From contig WHSS01000017.1 of NCBI GenBank assembly GCA_009379975.1, forward strand, positions 1 through 39,578: a stretch of 39,578 nucleotides of DNA, read 5' to 3'. Shown one piece after another: positions 17,363-26,278 of the stretch. Numbering within the stretch: the stretch's first letter is position 1; every line of letters starts with the position of its first letter. The notes beneath the pieces are model-generated. The model searched no databases. It saw only the letters and a program-made list of their open reading frames with translations, and had not been told where the DNA came from. Source of the stretch: Actinophytocola sp. GTDB taxonomy: Bacteria > Actinomycetota > Actinomycetes > Mycobacteriales > Pseudonocardiaceae. The position numbers were made by a program, and so were the translations under genes.

Positions 17363-18460
17363 ATGACGATCCGCCTTGCCCCGCACGACGCCGGCTCTCG
17401 GGATCCATCACCGCTCCACGCCAGCGACCGACGCAGGACGCGCGGCCCGGGTGGAGGCCGGGTCGGGCTCGCGGTCGCCGCTGTGGCCGCACTCGCCCTC
17501 TCGGCGTGCTCGGCCCCCGGCGAGGGCACCGAGGGCGGCGAGGACGCGCTGCGGCTCTCACTGACCCACCAGGTGGTCTTCGACGTCGCGGTGCCCGATG
17601 CGGTGGCCCAGGACCAGGGTCTCTACGAGGAGGCGGGCGTGGAGGTGCAGGAGGAGCGGATCTACCCCGATGGTTCCGGTGACGCAGTGCAGGCGCTGGT
17701 GTCGGACAGCGCCGACATCGCGGTCGGCGTCGCATTCCCTGCCGCTCTTTCGGCCATCCAGCAGGGGGCGCCCGTGCGCATCGTTGCCGCCGAGTACCAG
17801 GGCTACGGCGACGTCACCTACTACGTGCCTGAGGACTCCCCGATGCGGTCCCTCGACGACACCGCGGGCGCGTCTGTCTCCTCCAGCGGCCCCGGCTCCA
17901 CCACCGATCTGCTTGGGCAGGAGCTGCGCAAGCAGATCAAGAGCTCCGGCGGCGAAGCCCCGAGCATCGAGGCGCTCGGCAGCCCGCCCGACATCTTCAC
18001 CGCAGTGCGCACCGGGCAGGTCGACGTCGGCTGGACCACCCCGCCGTTCTTCTTCGAGAACTTCGCCGACGGGTCGATGCGTCAGATCGGCACCGGCAAC
18101 GACATCGAGCTGCTCGCGGGCACCACGGCTCGGGTCACCCTGGCGAGGCAGGACGTCGTGGAGGACCGGCCCGAGGACCTCACTAAGTTCTTCGACGCGT
18201 ATCAGTCGGCGATCGATTTCGTCTACGACAACCCCGACGAGACCCTCGAAATCTGGAAGGAGGCCGCCGAGCTCGACACCTCTACGGAGCTGCTCGAGCA
18301 GGCGATGGAGTCCTACCCCGAGGAATCGCTCGACCTGGACGAGATCGTCGGCCTCGACGTGCTCCTCGAGGAGGTTTACGCGCTCGGCTACCTCGACGAG
18401 CCGCTCTCTGAGGACGACGTGATGGCTGCGGTGTCGATCGACGAGATCATCGGCGGCTGA
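17363..18460 (+). CDS. ABC transporter substrate-binding lipoprotein (SsuA/NMT1 type)
   Basis: This 365-residue secreted lipoprotein has a long, Arg-rich N-region, a hydrophobic stretch at about residues 34-48, and the lipobox LSAC, with the lipidated Cys before SAPGEG. The mature part follows the NMT1/THI5/SsuA fold (LTHQVVFDVAVPDAVAQDQG, VSDSADIAVGVAFPAALSAI). GGAGG lies eight bases before ATG 17363. With two permeases and an ATPase directly downstream it forms a complete importer. Placed inside the catabolic operon, it probably brings in the aromatic acid. Relatives carry sulfonates, pyrimidine precursors or phthalates, so the ligand is inferred from context. Confidence 0.88.
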   Translation: MTIRLAPHDAGSRDPSPLHASDRRRTRGPGGGRVGLAVAAVAALALSACSAPGEGTEGGEDALRLSLTHQVVFDVAVPDAVAQDQGLYEEAGVEVQEERIYPDGSGDAVQALVSDSADIAVGVAFPAALSAIQQGAPVRIVAAEYQGYGDVTYYVPEDSPMRSLDDTAGASVSSSGPGSTTDLLGQELRKQIKSSGGEAPSIEALGSPPDIFTAVRTGQVDVGWTTPPFFFENFADGSMRQIGTGNDIELLAGTTARVTLARQDVVEDRPEDLTKFFDAYQSAIDFVYDNPDETLEIWKEAAELDTSTELLEQAMESYPEESLDLDEIVGLDVLLEEVYALGYLDEPLSEDDVMAAVSIDEIIGG

Positions 18461-18462
18461 CC

Positions 18463-19293
18463 GTGACGACGATAACCAACACCAAGCCGGCGGGGCCGGT
18501 GACCCCGGCCGGGCGGCGGGATCCGCGCGCCGTGTGGAGGCGGCGGTTGCGCTCGCTGCGCGGCACCGCCGGACGGTTGGTCATCGTCGTGGCGCTGGGG
18601 GCGGTCCTGGAGTGGGCCGTCGCCAGCGGCCGGATCAGCCAGGTCCAGCTTCCCCGTCCGACCGACATGCTGCGGGCGCTCGTCGAGGGACTGCTCGACG
18701 GCCACTACCTGCGACTACTGGGGGTGACCCTGGCCGAGACCGGCGTCGCCTTCACGGCTGCGGCGGTGGTGGGTACCACGCTGGGCTACCTGCTGTGGCG
18801 CCGCCCGATCCTCGGCCGTGCGTACGAGCCGGCCCTCTACGCGCTGGCGTCGGCTCCGATTGTGCTGCTCTACCCGGTGCTACTGGTCGTCTTCGGCCGC
18901 AATCCGGTGGCGGTCACCGTGTTGGGGTTCCTGGCCGGCCTGCTACCGGTGCTGATCACCACCTTCCAGGCCTTCCAGCGACTCAACCCCACCTACCTGA
19001 AGGTGGCACGGGTGATGCGGCTGACCGACCGTCAGGCCTTCCTTCGGGTGCTGCTCCCGGCGGCGATGCCGTCCGTCGTCGTCGGTCTCCGGCTCGGCCT
19101 CACCTTCACCCTGCTCAACGTGCTCGGCATGGAGTACCTGGCGGGCATCGGCGGGGTGGGTTCGGAGATCTCGCTGGCCTACACGCGGCTGCGCTCCGAT
19201 GAGATGTACGGAGCCCTGGTCCTCTCGATCGCGCTGTCCGTCGCGTTCCTCCTGCTCCTCAACCGACTCACCGAGAGGGTGATGCGACGATGA
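18463..19293 (+). CDS. ABC transporter permease (SsuC type), first of two
   Basis: This 276-residue inner-membrane permease has five to six hydrophobic segments and the BPD_transp_1 coupling loop near its C-terminus. The EAA-like region (ARVMRLTDRQAFLRVLLPAAMPSVVVGLRL) contacts the ATPase. The N-terminus is charged and cytoplasmic. The start is GTG 18463, three bases after the binding-protein stop. It overlaps the second permease by ATGA. Two different permeases suggest a heterodimeric channel, unlike the SsuC homodimer. Confidence 0.87.
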   Translation: MTTITNTKPAGPVTPAGRRDPRAVWRRRLRSLRGTAGRLVIVVALGAVLEWAVASGRISQVQLPRPTDMLRALVEGLLDGHYLRLLGVTLAETGVAFTAAAVVGTTLGYLLWRRPILGRAYEPALYALASAPIVLLYPVLLVVFGRNPVAVTVLGFLAGLLPVLITTFQAFQRLNPTYLKVARVMRLTDRQAFLRVLLPAAMPSVVVGLRLGLTFTLLNVLGMEYLAGIGGVGSEISLAYTRLRSDEMYGALVLSIALSVAFLLLLNRLTERVMRR

Positions 19294-20123
19294 CCGTCCC
19301 CGCGGCCGCGCTCGACCCCGGCACCCGATCGAACCGGCCGGCGCGTGCGCCGTCGCTGTCGCGGGTGCGGCTGGCCGGCGTGCTCGGGGTGCTGGTCCTC
19401 TGGGAGGCCGCTGCCACACTGTTCGCCCGGCTGGCCACCGCCGACTTTTTCCCGCACCTGTGGACCCTGGCGGCCGCCTATGGCGAGGTGTTCAGCTCGC
19501 GGTTCGCCACCGACGTCGCCCTCACCGGCTACGAGCTGTTCTGGGGCCTGTTGTTCGGCATCGGGTCCGGCCTTCTCCTGGGCCTCGCGTTGGGCCTCAA
19601 CCACTTCGCCCGCGAGATCGTCGAGCCGTTGCTGGTCTACCTCGGCACGGTGCCAAAGATTGTGCTCTACCCGGTGCTGCTGCTGTTCCTCACCGTCGGG
19701 GTAGAGTCAAAGATCGCGATGGCCGCGCTCAGCACGTTCTTCCCGGTCGTCTTGCACACCATCACGGCCGCGACCGAGGTGCGACCGCTGTGGCTCTCCG
19801 CCGCGAGGGTGCTGCGAGCCTCGGCACTCCAGCGGCTGCGGTACGTCTACCTGCCGGCAATGGCGCCCAGTGTCTACTCCGGCATCCGCCTCGGCATCGC
19901 CGCCGGCATCATCGGCACCCTGATGGCCGAGACCAAGGCCGCCCAAGGCGGCGTCGGCTACCGGGTCATCTACTACTACAGCCAGTACGACATTCCCGAG
20001 ATGTACGCCGTACTGATCCTCGTCTTCGTCTTCTCGATCGCCCTCGCCTCGGTGCTGGGCTGGATCGGCCGACGACTGCGCCTGTCCGACTCCGACCCCG
20101 CCGAAGAGGGAGCCCTTCTGTGA
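19290..20123 (+). CDS. ABC transporter permease (SsuC type), second of two
   Basis: This 277-residue multi-spanning permease is homologous to the preceding one. Hydrophobic segments include LAGVLGVLVLWEAAATLF and LFWGLLFGIGSGLLLGLALG. Its coupling loop reads AARVLRASALQRLRYVYLPAMAPSVYSGIRL. The C-terminal tail is short and charged. ATGA and GTGA overlaps with its neighbours indicate coupled translation of the transporter. It is expected to pair with the first permease and the ATPase encoded next. Confidence 0.87.
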   Translation: MTVPAAALDPGTRSNRPARAPSLSRVRLAGVLGVLVLWEAAATLFARLATADFFPHLWTLAAAYGEVFSSRFATDVALTGYELFWGLLFGIGSGLLLGLALGLNHFAREIVEPLLVYLGTVPKIVLYPVLLLFLTVGVESKIAMAALSTFFPVVLHTITAATEVRPLWLSAARVLRASALQRLRYVYLPAMAPSVYSGIRLGIAAGIIGTLMAETKAAQGGVGYRVIYYYSQYDIPEMYAVLILVFVFSIALASVLGWIGRRLRLSDSDPAEEGALL

Positions 20124-20950
20124 GCACCATGACCGACCACCGGACCCACACGACCGGCGCCCTGGTCGTCGACAACGTCAGCAAGAGCTTCCGCGGCGAC
20201 GGCGGCCTGGGCGAGCCAGTGCCGGCCCTCGGCAACGTCAGCCTGCAGGTCGACCACGGGGAGTTCGTCTCGTTGATTGGCCCGTCGGGCTGCGGCAAGT
20301 CCACCCTGATCAACATCGCCGCCGGCCTGGTGGGCGACTACGACGGCGCGGTGCGCATCCACGGCGACCGGGTGACCACCCCGCACCCCGGCATCGGGAT
20401 GGTCTTCCAGGAGGAGTCGACGTTCCCGTGGCTGACCACCCAGCAGAACGTCGAGTTCGGCCTGCGGATGTCGGGAGTCTCGGCCAAGGAACGTCGCGAC
20501 CAGGCCCGGGACATGATCGAGCTGGTCGGCTTGGGCAACGCGGCCGAGCGGTACCCGGCGAAGCTCTCCGGCGGCATGCGGCAACGGGTCGCGCTCGCCC
20601 GCGCCCTCGTGATGGAGCCCGAGATCCTGCTGATGGACGAGCCTTTCGCCGCCCTCGACGAGCAGACCCGGATGGTCCTGGGCGAGGAGCTGCTGCGGAT
20701 CCAGTCCAAACTCCAGCAGACCGTCGTCTTCGTCACCCACAACCTGGGCGAGGCCGTGCAACTCTCCGACCGGGTGGTCGCGATGACCGCGCGCCCGGCC
20801 ACGATCAAGGCGATCGTCGAGGTGGACCTGCCCCGGCCGCGGGACTCCTCGATCGTCTCCTCGCCCCGCTACGGCGAACTGGTCGCCGAGCTGTGGTCGC
20901 TGCTGCGCGACGAGGCGATCGCCGCGCTCGGGGAGCGTGAACGGGGATGA
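20120..20950 (+). CDS. ABC transporter ATPase (SsuB type)
   Basis: This 276-residue nucleotide-binding subunit has Walker A GPSGCGKST, the Q-loop in VFQEESTFPWLT, the signature LSGGMRQRVALARAL, Walker B ILLMDEPFAALDEQTR, and the switch His in THNLGEAV. Everything needed for activity is present. The GTG start at 20120 overlaps the permease stop; an ATG at 20129 is also possible. It powers import by the binding protein and permeases encoded upstream. Confidence 0.93.
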   Translation: MSTMTDHRTHTTGALVVDNVSKSFRGDGGLGEPVPALGNVSLQVDHGEFVSLIGPSGCGKSTLINIAAGLVGDYDGAVRIHGDRVTTPHPGIGMVFQEESTFPWLTTQQNVEFGLRMSGVSAKERRDQARDMIELVGLGNAAERYPAKLSGGMRQRVALARALVMEPEILLMDEPFAALDEQTRMVLGEELLRIQSKLQQTVVFVTHNLGEAVQLSDRVVAMTARPATIKAIVEVDLPRPRDSSIVSSPRYGELVAELWSLLRDEAIAALGERERG

Positions 20951-21018
20951 GCGGCTCCGCCTGGCCCGACCGCACCCGCCACGATGTCCACCACGAGCAC
21001 GAGAAGGAAGGCAACACG

Positions 21019-21771
21019 ATGAGCGCCACGGTCACCGGAGAGCTCCCCGCGGTCCGTCGGGACGGCGACCTGGTCGCCGCCAACCGGATCCTGGTCGCCC
21101 GGGGCGTGCTCGACGCATTCGGCCATGTCAGCGTCCGCACGGCGCCCGGGGCCGAGACCTTCTGGCTCTCGCGCAACCTCGCCCCCGGCTCGGTCACCGT
21201 CACGGACCTCCTCGAGCACGACCTCGACGGCAACGCCACCGACGCACGCAGCCCCTACCTCGAGCGGTTCATCCACGCCGAGATCTACCGGCACCGCCCC
21301 GACGTGATGGCGGTGGTGCACAGTCACTCGCCCTCGGTGGTGCCCTTCAGCGTGGTCGACGTCCCGCTGCGCCCGGTGGTGCACATGGCCGGCTTCCTGG
21401 CCGAGTACGCCACGCCGGTCTTCGAGATTCGCGACGTCATCGGCGATGCCAGTGACCTGCTGATCACCTCCTCGGCGCTCGGTGCCGCCCTGGCCGAGAC
21501 CCTCGGCGACTCCGCGGTGGCGCTGATGCGCGGGCACGGCTCCGTCGCGGTCGGCAAGTCGCTGCCCGAGGCCGTGTTTCGCGCGGTCTACACCGAGGTC
21601 AACGCCCGCACCCAGGCGGCGGCGCTGGCGCTCGGCGAGCCGTGCTACCTCGCGCCGGGCGAGGCGGCCGCCGCCGGCGCCTCCGTCGGCTCGCAGGTCG
21701 CCCGGGCCTGGGACATCTGGCGCAAGCAGTCGGTCCTCGACGGCTCGGGGCCCGCCGAGGATGGGTGGTGA
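21019..21771 (+). CDS. class II aldolase/adducin-family protein, probable dihydroxy-aromatic-acid decarboxylase (PhtC-like)
   Basis: This 250-residue zinc protein has the metal-site HSH (His101 and His103, in VVHSHSPSVVPF) and the later GHG of LMRGHGSVAVG, plus the acidic HAEIYRHRPD stretch. Proteins of this family act as 3,4-dihydroxyphthalate 2-decarboxylase in actinobacterial phthalate operons. The start was set at ATG 21019, with AAGGAAGG just upstream. The open frame reaches back to an ATG at 20947 that overlaps the ATPase stop, but the extra 24 residues look non-homologous. Together with the Pht5-like protein this gives the cluster two unrelated decarboxylase candidates. Fuculose-aldolase-type activity cannot be excluded. 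Confidence 0.82.
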   Translation: MSATVTGELPAVRRDGDLVAANRILVARGVLDAFGHVSVRTAPGAETFWLSRNLAPGSVTVTDLLEHDLDGNATDARSPYLERFIHAEIYRHRPDVMAVVHSHSPSVVPFSVVDVPLRPVVHMAGFLAEYATPVFEIRDVIGDASDLLITSSALGAALAETLGDSAVALMRGHGSVAVGKSLPEAVFRAVYTEVNARTQAAALALGEPCYLAPGEAAAAGASVGSQVARAWDIWRKQSVLDGSGPAEDGW

Positions 21772-21824
21772 GCCCGATGACGACCACCACGAACCAGCCG
21801 CGACGCCACCACGAGGGAGGGACC

Positions 21825-22016
21825 ATGGCACGCATCCGCGCCAATCTCGGCCTGTGCCAGGGCTACGCCAACTGCGCCATCGAGGCCGAGGACGTCTTTG
21901 ACATCGACGACGACGGCACCGTCGTGGTGCTCCGCTCCGAGGTCCCCGAGCCCGAGCGCGCCCGGGTCGAGGCGGCGGCGCGGACCTGCCCCGTCCACGC
22001 GCTGTCGGTCGAGTAG
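21825..22016 (+). CDS. 3Fe-4S ferredoxin
   Basis: This 63-residue single-cluster ferredoxin has Cys in LCQGYANCAIEAEDVF (C-x5-C) and a third Cys in ARTCPVHAL. The second cysteine position of a 4Fe-4S motif is Tyr, so a 3Fe-4S cluster is expected. GAGGGAGGG lies just before ATG 21825; an upstream ATG at 21777 would add 16 residues unlike the family. It should carry electrons from the reductase encoded next to the Rieske dioxygenase. Related ferredoxins also serve P450s, but no P450 gene is present. Confidence 0.9.
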   Translation: MARIRANLGLCQGYANCAIEAEDVFDIDDDGTVVVLRSEVPEPERARVEAAARTCPVHALSVE

Positions 22017-23224
22017 TGCACGCGCGGTCGGTGATCGTCGTCGGCGGCTCCCTCGCCGGCGTGCGCACCTCGCAGGCCTTACGGGCCGAGGGGTACGACG
22101 GACGGCTCGTGCTGGTGGGCGAGGAGCCCGAGCTTCCCTACGACCGCCCGCCGCTGTCGAAGGGCGCGCTCCGCGACGACGACGTCCCGGTCCTGCTCAC
22201 CGAGGCTGACGCTGTGCAGCTCGACCTCACCCTGCGGCTCGGCGTCGCAGCCGCCGGGCTGGACCTGGCCGACGGCTGCGTGGTGCTGGCAGACGGCGAC
22301 CGACTGCCGTTCGATGACGTCGTGGTCGCCACCGGCTCGCGGCCGCGTCCCTCGCCGTGGGGCACCCCGCCCGGGGTGCACCTGCTGCGCACACGCGCCG
22401 ACGCCACGGCCCTGCGAGCCGACCTTCGCCGCAGCGGCCACCTCGTTGTCGTCGGCGCGGGCTTCATCGGGGCCGAAGTCAGCGCGACGGCCCGCGCGCT
22501 CGGCGTCGAGGTGACCCTGGTCGACCCGCTTCCCGCGCCCATGTCGCGGGTCCTAGGCGCCGACGTGGGCGGGATTTTCACCGAGTTGCACCGGCGGCAC
22601 GGCGTCGAGACCCGGCTCGGGGCCGCGGTGGCCGACATTGAGTCCACGCCCGCGGGTCCGCGGGTGGTGCTGGCCGACGGCGAGGTGCTCCCGGCCACCA
22701 GCGTGCTGGTGGGCTGCGGTGCCCTGCCCAATGACGACTGGCTGCGCTCCTCGGGGCTCGAGGTGGCCGACGGGCTGGTCTGCGACCAACACTGCCGCTC
22801 GACGTCCGACGAGCGGGTGCATGCCGTCGGTGACGTCGCGCGATGGTGGCACCCCCGCCACGGTGAGAGCGTGCGGATCGAGCACTGGACCAACGCGGTC
22901 GAGCAGGCGGCCGTGGTCGCCCACAACATCGTGTCGCCGGACCGGCCCCGCGCCTACGCGCCGGTCGAGTACGTTTGGAGCGACCAGTACGACTGGAAGG
23001 TCCAGCTGGTCGGGCGCACCCTCGGCGCGCCGGTGCGGACGCTCGGCGAGCCCGCGGAGGGGCGGTTCGCCGTGGTCTACGGCGCCGGCGACGGCCGGCT
23101 CGGCGGGCTACTCGCCGTCAACTGGCCGCGCGCCGTCGTGGCGGCGCGTCGGGCGGTGGCCGGCCGTGAGGACATCGAGGCGCTGGTCGGTGCGCTGCAG
23201 GCCGTGGGGAGCCGGGGCCGATGA
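22016..23224 (+). CDS. FAD-dependent ferredoxin reductase
   Basis: This 402-residue NAD(P)H:ferredoxin reductase of the rubredoxin/putidaredoxin reductase type has FAD-binding VVGGSLAGVRTSQALR, the YDRPPLSKGAL motif, a second nucleotide fold VVGAGFIGAEVSATARALG, the FAD-site VHAVGDVARW, and a C-terminal reductase domain. The GTG start at 22016 shares a base with the ferredoxin stop. With ferredoxin, alpha and beta subunits it completes a three-component dioxygenase. It ends 17 bp before the convergent IclR gene. Confidence 0.92.
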   Translation: MHARSVIVVGGSLAGVRTSQALRAEGYDGRLVLVGEEPELPYDRPPLSKGALRDDDVPVLLTEADAVQLDLTLRLGVAAAGLDLADGCVVLADGDRLPFDDVVVATGSRPRPSPWGTPPGVHLLRTRADATALRADLRRSGHLVVVGAGFIGAEVSATARALGVEVTLVDPLPAPMSRVLGADVGGIFTELHRRHGVETRLGAAVADIESTPAGPRVVLADGEVLPATSVLVGCGALPNDDWLRSSGLEVADGLVCDQHCRSTSDERVHAVGDVARWWHPRHGESVRIEHWTNAVEQAAVVAHNIVSPDRPRAYAPVEYVWSDQYDWKVQLVGRTLGAPVRTLGEPAEGRFAVVYGAGDGRLGGLLAVNWPRAVVAARRAVAGREDIEALVGALQAVGSRGR

Positions 23225-23241
23225 CCGGGTTGCCGGAACAC

Positions 23242-24039
23242 TCAGCCCAGCAGCAGGCCGGAGGCCTCCTCGACGCAGTGACGCATCACCGCGCCGATCT
23301 TGCGCTGGTCGGTGGCGCGCATCCGGCTCGATGGGGCGGCGACGGTGATCGCGAGCCGCGCCGGGGTGTTGATGGAGGCCAGCGCCACGGCCACCGAGCA
23401 CACCCCGTCCTCGCTCTCCTCGACGCTCACGGCGTAACTCCGCTTGCGAATCGTGCCCAGCTCGGCCTCCAGTTCGGTGCGCGTGCCGATGCTGTGCGGG
23501 GTGAGCCCCTCGAGCTCCTCGTCGGGCAGCAGCGACCGAAGTTCGTCGGTGGTGAGCTGGGCGAGTATGGCCTTGCCCATCGAGGTGCAGGAGGCGGGCA
23601 TAGACCGCCCGAGACGGGAGGCCACCCGCACCGCGTGCGGGCTTTCGATGGAGTCGATGAACCGGACGGTGGATCCGTCGAGCACCCCCAGGTGCACCGT
23701 CTCGCGCAGCTCGGCGTTGAGGCGCTCGAGCACCGGCCGCAGGGCACCGCGGGCGTCGAAGCGCTGCAGGATCGAGAATGCGACGCCGGTGAGCGCCGCG
23801 CCCGGGCCGTAGAGCTTGGTGCGGGGGTTCTGGCGTACGAAGCCCCGGTACTGGAGCATCGCCAGCACCCGGTGCGCCGTGGAGGACGCCACGTCGAGGT
23901 ACTCGCTGACCTCGGTGAGGCGCAGCTCGTTGCGCCCGCCGAGCAGCAGCAGCACCTTGAGCGCGTTGTCGACCGACTCGATTGGGTATTGTGGCCTACT
24001 GGGGTCGGCCGGACGACTGGCGGCGCTGGACTTGGGCAA
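23242..24039 (-). CDS. IclR-family regulator of the dioxygenase module
   Basis: This IclR protein of 265 residues has an N-terminal winged HTH (YPIESVDNALKVLLLL, VSEYLDVASSTAHRVLAML) and a complete effector domain (SCTSMGKAILAQL, ESEDGVCSVAVAL). The start was placed at TTG 24039, which has GAGGAG six bases upstream; the open frame continues to 24153 through low-complexity residues unlike IclR proteins. It is divergent from the dioxygenase alpha gene and convergent with the reductase gene, so it probably controls the dioxygenase promoter and perhaps the whole module. It is only distantly similar to the IclR proteins at the two ends of the window. Confidence 0.88.
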   Translation of the reverse strand: MPKSSAASRPADPSRPQYPIESVDNALKVLLLLGGRNELRLTEVSEYLDVASSTAHRVLAMLQYRGFVRQNPRTKLYGPGAALTGVAFSILQRFDARGALRPVLERLNAELRETVHLGVLDGSTVRFIDSIESPHAVRVASRLGRSMPASCTSMGKAILAQLTTDELRSLLPDEELEGLTPHSIGTRTELEAELGTIRKRSYAVSVEESEDGVCSVAVALASINTPARLAITVAAPSSRMRATDQRKIGAVMRHCVEEASGLLLG

Positions 24040-24277
24040 CGATGGCTCCTCGGAGTCAGGGGACCAGGGCCCGCCGAGTCGGGCGCTGGGTGTCCAGGCG
24101 GTCCGGTGAAGGCGGTCGGGCTCGCGCGCCGAGTGGGCGAATCTGAAGGGCACCTCTCGAGGCCTGGTCGCGACGCCAGTCTAGCGGAAAGCATCTCCCG
24201 CGGACAGAGGCGACGCCCGCCGCGTGGTGTCCGACATGGACGCCCGGAGAGATGCGGGTATCGATTGGAAGAAGCAT

Positions 24278-24298
24278 GTTCTACTTTCGACAGAGTAC
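24278..24298. promoter_or_regulatory. imperfect inverted repeat before the dioxygenase genes
   Basis: GTTCT (24278-24282) and AGTAC (24294-24298) form an imperfect inverted repeat (4 of 5 pairs), and a perfect TACT/AGTA pair lies inside it. It lies 26 bp before the GTG of the alpha subunit in the 284-bp gap shared with the divergent IclR gene. It is a candidate IclR site. The rest of the gap, 24040-24277, shows no clear promoter to me. Confidence 0.35.
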
Positions 24299-24323
24299 GC
24301 ACGACGACCAGGGAGGTTCCGCG

Positions 24324-25748
24324 GTGACCACGCACGACGAGAGGCCCCGCGAGCGGGTCGACGACCTGCTCGCCCACATGGGCGAAGACCTCGAGCGCGG
24401 AATGGTCCCCGCCGAGGTATTCAACGACAAGTCGGTCTACCGACGCGAACTCCGCCAGATCTTCGGCCGCTGCTGGGTCTACATCGGGCACGTGAGCGAG
24501 ATCCCGAACAACGGCGACTACCATGTGCGACGCATCGGTGAGGACCCTTTCATCTTCGTCCGCGACGAGGAGGGCGAGATCCGGGTCATGCTCAACAGCT
24601 GCCGCCACCGCGGTAGCACGGTGTGCCGCACCGACGCGGGCAACACCTCCCACTTCCGGTGCCCGTACCACGCCTGGACCTACAAGAACGACGGCACGCT
24701 GGTGGGCGTGCCGGCCCGGCCCAGCGGCTACCGCCAGCTCGACCTCGGGCAGTGGAGCATGATCTCGGCGGCCCAGGTCGACACCTTCCGCGGCCTGGTC
24801 TTCGCCACCCTCGACCCCGACGCGCCGGCGCTTGAGGACTACCTCGGCAAGTTTCGCTGGTATCTCGACATGCAGTTCGCGCTCACGGAGGGCGGTATGG
24901 AGGTCATCGGCGAGCCGCACCGCTGGTACATCGACGCGGACTGGAAGTCCGGGGGCGAGAACTTCACCGGCGACAGTTCCCACACGCAGATGACGCACCG
25001 CTCCCTGCTCGAGACCGGCATCGCCAGCGAGGCCGGCGCCGGCAAAACCGGCAAGGCTCACGGCCTGCACGTCAACGACTGCGACGGGCACGCGATCAGT
25101 ATGCGGGTGATGCCGCCGGGCGTAGAGTCGTGCTTCAACTACCCGCCCGAGATGCAGGAGCTCTTCACCGAGGGGGGCCTGAGCGAGGCGCAGCTGGATC
25201 TGGTGCGCCGCGGTGTCGTGCACGACGGCACGGTCTTCCCCAATCTGTCGTTCATCCACTTCTCGGCCAAGGACGACGTCGAGAAGGAGGAGACCGCCTT
25301 CCTGTCGATCCGCACCTGGCAGCCGCGTGGGCCCGGACGGATGGAGGTCTGGAACTGGACGCTCGCGCCCGCGGAGGCCTCTCAGGAGTTCAAGGAGAAG
25401 GCCTACCGTGCCGGCATGGCCAGCTTCAGCCCGTCGGGCACCTTCGAGCAGGATGACGCGATCGTGTGGACCGGGGTTGCCCGCACCGGCGGCACCCTGA
25501 CCGCCGAGCTGCAGGACCTGCGGTTCAACTACCAGATGGGCATGCCGGGCATGGGCAGCGCCGAACCGATCGAGGACTGGCCTGGCCCCGGCGTCGCCTG
25601 GCCGTCGAACTCCGGCGAGAGCGGGCTGCGCACCTTCCACCGCAAGTGGTTCGCGCACATGACCGCGCTGCCACGGGCGAGCCGGCCCTCGTCGGCCGCT
25701 GCGGGCTCGACATCGGCCTCGACGTCGGCGGGGGAGGGGGCGTCGTGA
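24324..25748 (+). CDS. Rieske non-heme iron aromatic dioxygenase, alpha subunit
   Basis: This 474-residue catalytic subunit has Rieske ligands C93-x-H95 (SCRHRG) and C113-x2-H116 (CPYHAW). The mononuclear iron site reads NFTGDSSHTQMTH, giving two His, with the third ligand Asp expected in EQDDAIVW. It would dihydroxylate an aromatic ring to a cis-dihydrodiol. The GTG start at 24324 was chosen because GGGAGG lies seven bases upstream; the frame is open back to ATG 24252. It overlaps the beta gene by GTGA. Neighbouring dehydrogenase, decarboxylases and 3Fe-4S ferredoxin point to a phthalate-like substrate, but the pocket cannot be read reliably. The last 25 residues are Ala/Ser-rich. Confidence 0.92.
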   Translation: MTTHDERPRERVDDLLAHMGEDLERGMVPAEVFNDKSVYRRELRQIFGRCWVYIGHVSEIPNNGDYHVRRIGEDPFIFVRDEEGEIRVMLNSCRHRGSTVCRTDAGNTSHFRCPYHAWTYKNDGTLVGVPARPSGYRQLDLGQWSMISAAQVDTFRGLVFATLDPDAPALEDYLGKFRWYLDMQFALTEGGMEVIGEPHRWYIDADWKSGGENFTGDSSHTQMTHRSLLETGIASEAGAGKTGKAHGLHVNDCDGHAISMRVMPPGVESCFNYPPEMQELFTEGGLSEAQLDLVRRGVVHDGTVFPNLSFIHFSAKDDVEKEETAFLSIRTWQPRGPGRMEVWNWTLAPAEASQEFKEKAYRAGMASFSPSGTFEQDDAIVWTGVARTGGTLTAELQDLRFNYQMGMPGMGSAEPIEDWPGPGVAWPSNSGESGLRTFHRKWFAHMTALPRASRPSSAAAGSTSASTSAGEGAS

Positions 25749-26269
25749 GCACTCTGACCGTCACCACCGAGGACGTCGCCGACTTCTACTCCCTCGAGGC
25801 CGAGCACCTCGACCGCGCCGACGTCACCGGGTGGCTCGATCTGCTGACCGAGGACGTCGACTACCGGGTGCCCATTCGGGTGGTGCGCGAGAAGGCGGGG
25901 AAGCCCGTCGAGTCCGACTTTAGCCACCGCGGACACTTCATGTGGGAGAACTACGGCACCCTGCGCACCCGGGTCCTCCGGCTGGAGTCGGAGTTCGCCT
26001 GGGCGGAGCAGCCTCCCACCCGCACCCGACGCCTGGTCACCAACATCCGGCGGCGCGACGGGCTCGGCGGCGACCCGGAGCACGACGTCCGCGTACTCAG
26101 CAACTTCGCGATCTACTGCTACCGGGGTGACTCGCCCGAGCCGTTCGTCCTTACCGGCGAGCGCGACGACCTCCTGCGCGTCGTCGGCGACGATTTGCGC
26201 CTGGCCCGCCGGGTGGTCTACCTCGATACCAACGTCCTCGGCACCCACGCCCTGTCGATCTTCCTCTGA
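25745..26269 (+). CDS. aromatic-ring-hydroxylating dioxygenase, beta subunit
   Basis: This 174-residue protein of the SnoaL-like cone fold is the structural partner in an alpha3beta3 dioxygenase. Typical features are VADFYSLEAEHLDRADVTGW, LTEDVDYRVPIRV, the TRTRRLVTNI strand and the C-terminal LARRVVYLDTNVLG. The GTG start overlaps the alpha stop. It has no catalytic residues of its own in the family. The length matches normal beta subunits. Confidence 0.92.
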   Translation: MSTLTVTTEDVADFYSLEAEHLDRADVTGWLDLLTEDVDYRVPIRVVREKAGKPVESDFSHRGHFMWENYGTLRTRVLRLESEFAWAEQPPTRTRRLVTNIRRRDGLGGDPEHDVRVLSNFAIYCYRGDSPEPFVLTGERDDLLRVVGDDLRLARRVVYLDTNVLGTHALSIFL

Positions 26270-26278
26270 GGAGTCACG

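Noticed and set aside
20947-21018. Upstream ATG start for the class II aldolase gene overlapping the ATPase stop
   Set aside because: The added 24 residues look unrelated to the family, and a strong ribosome site precedes the ATG at 21019.
23427-25658. 743-codon open frame on the minus strand across the IclR and dioxygenase genes
   Set aside because: It is antisense to the Rieske alpha gene and out of frame with the IclR gene. Its product shows no family features, as is usual for shadow frames in GC-rich DNA.
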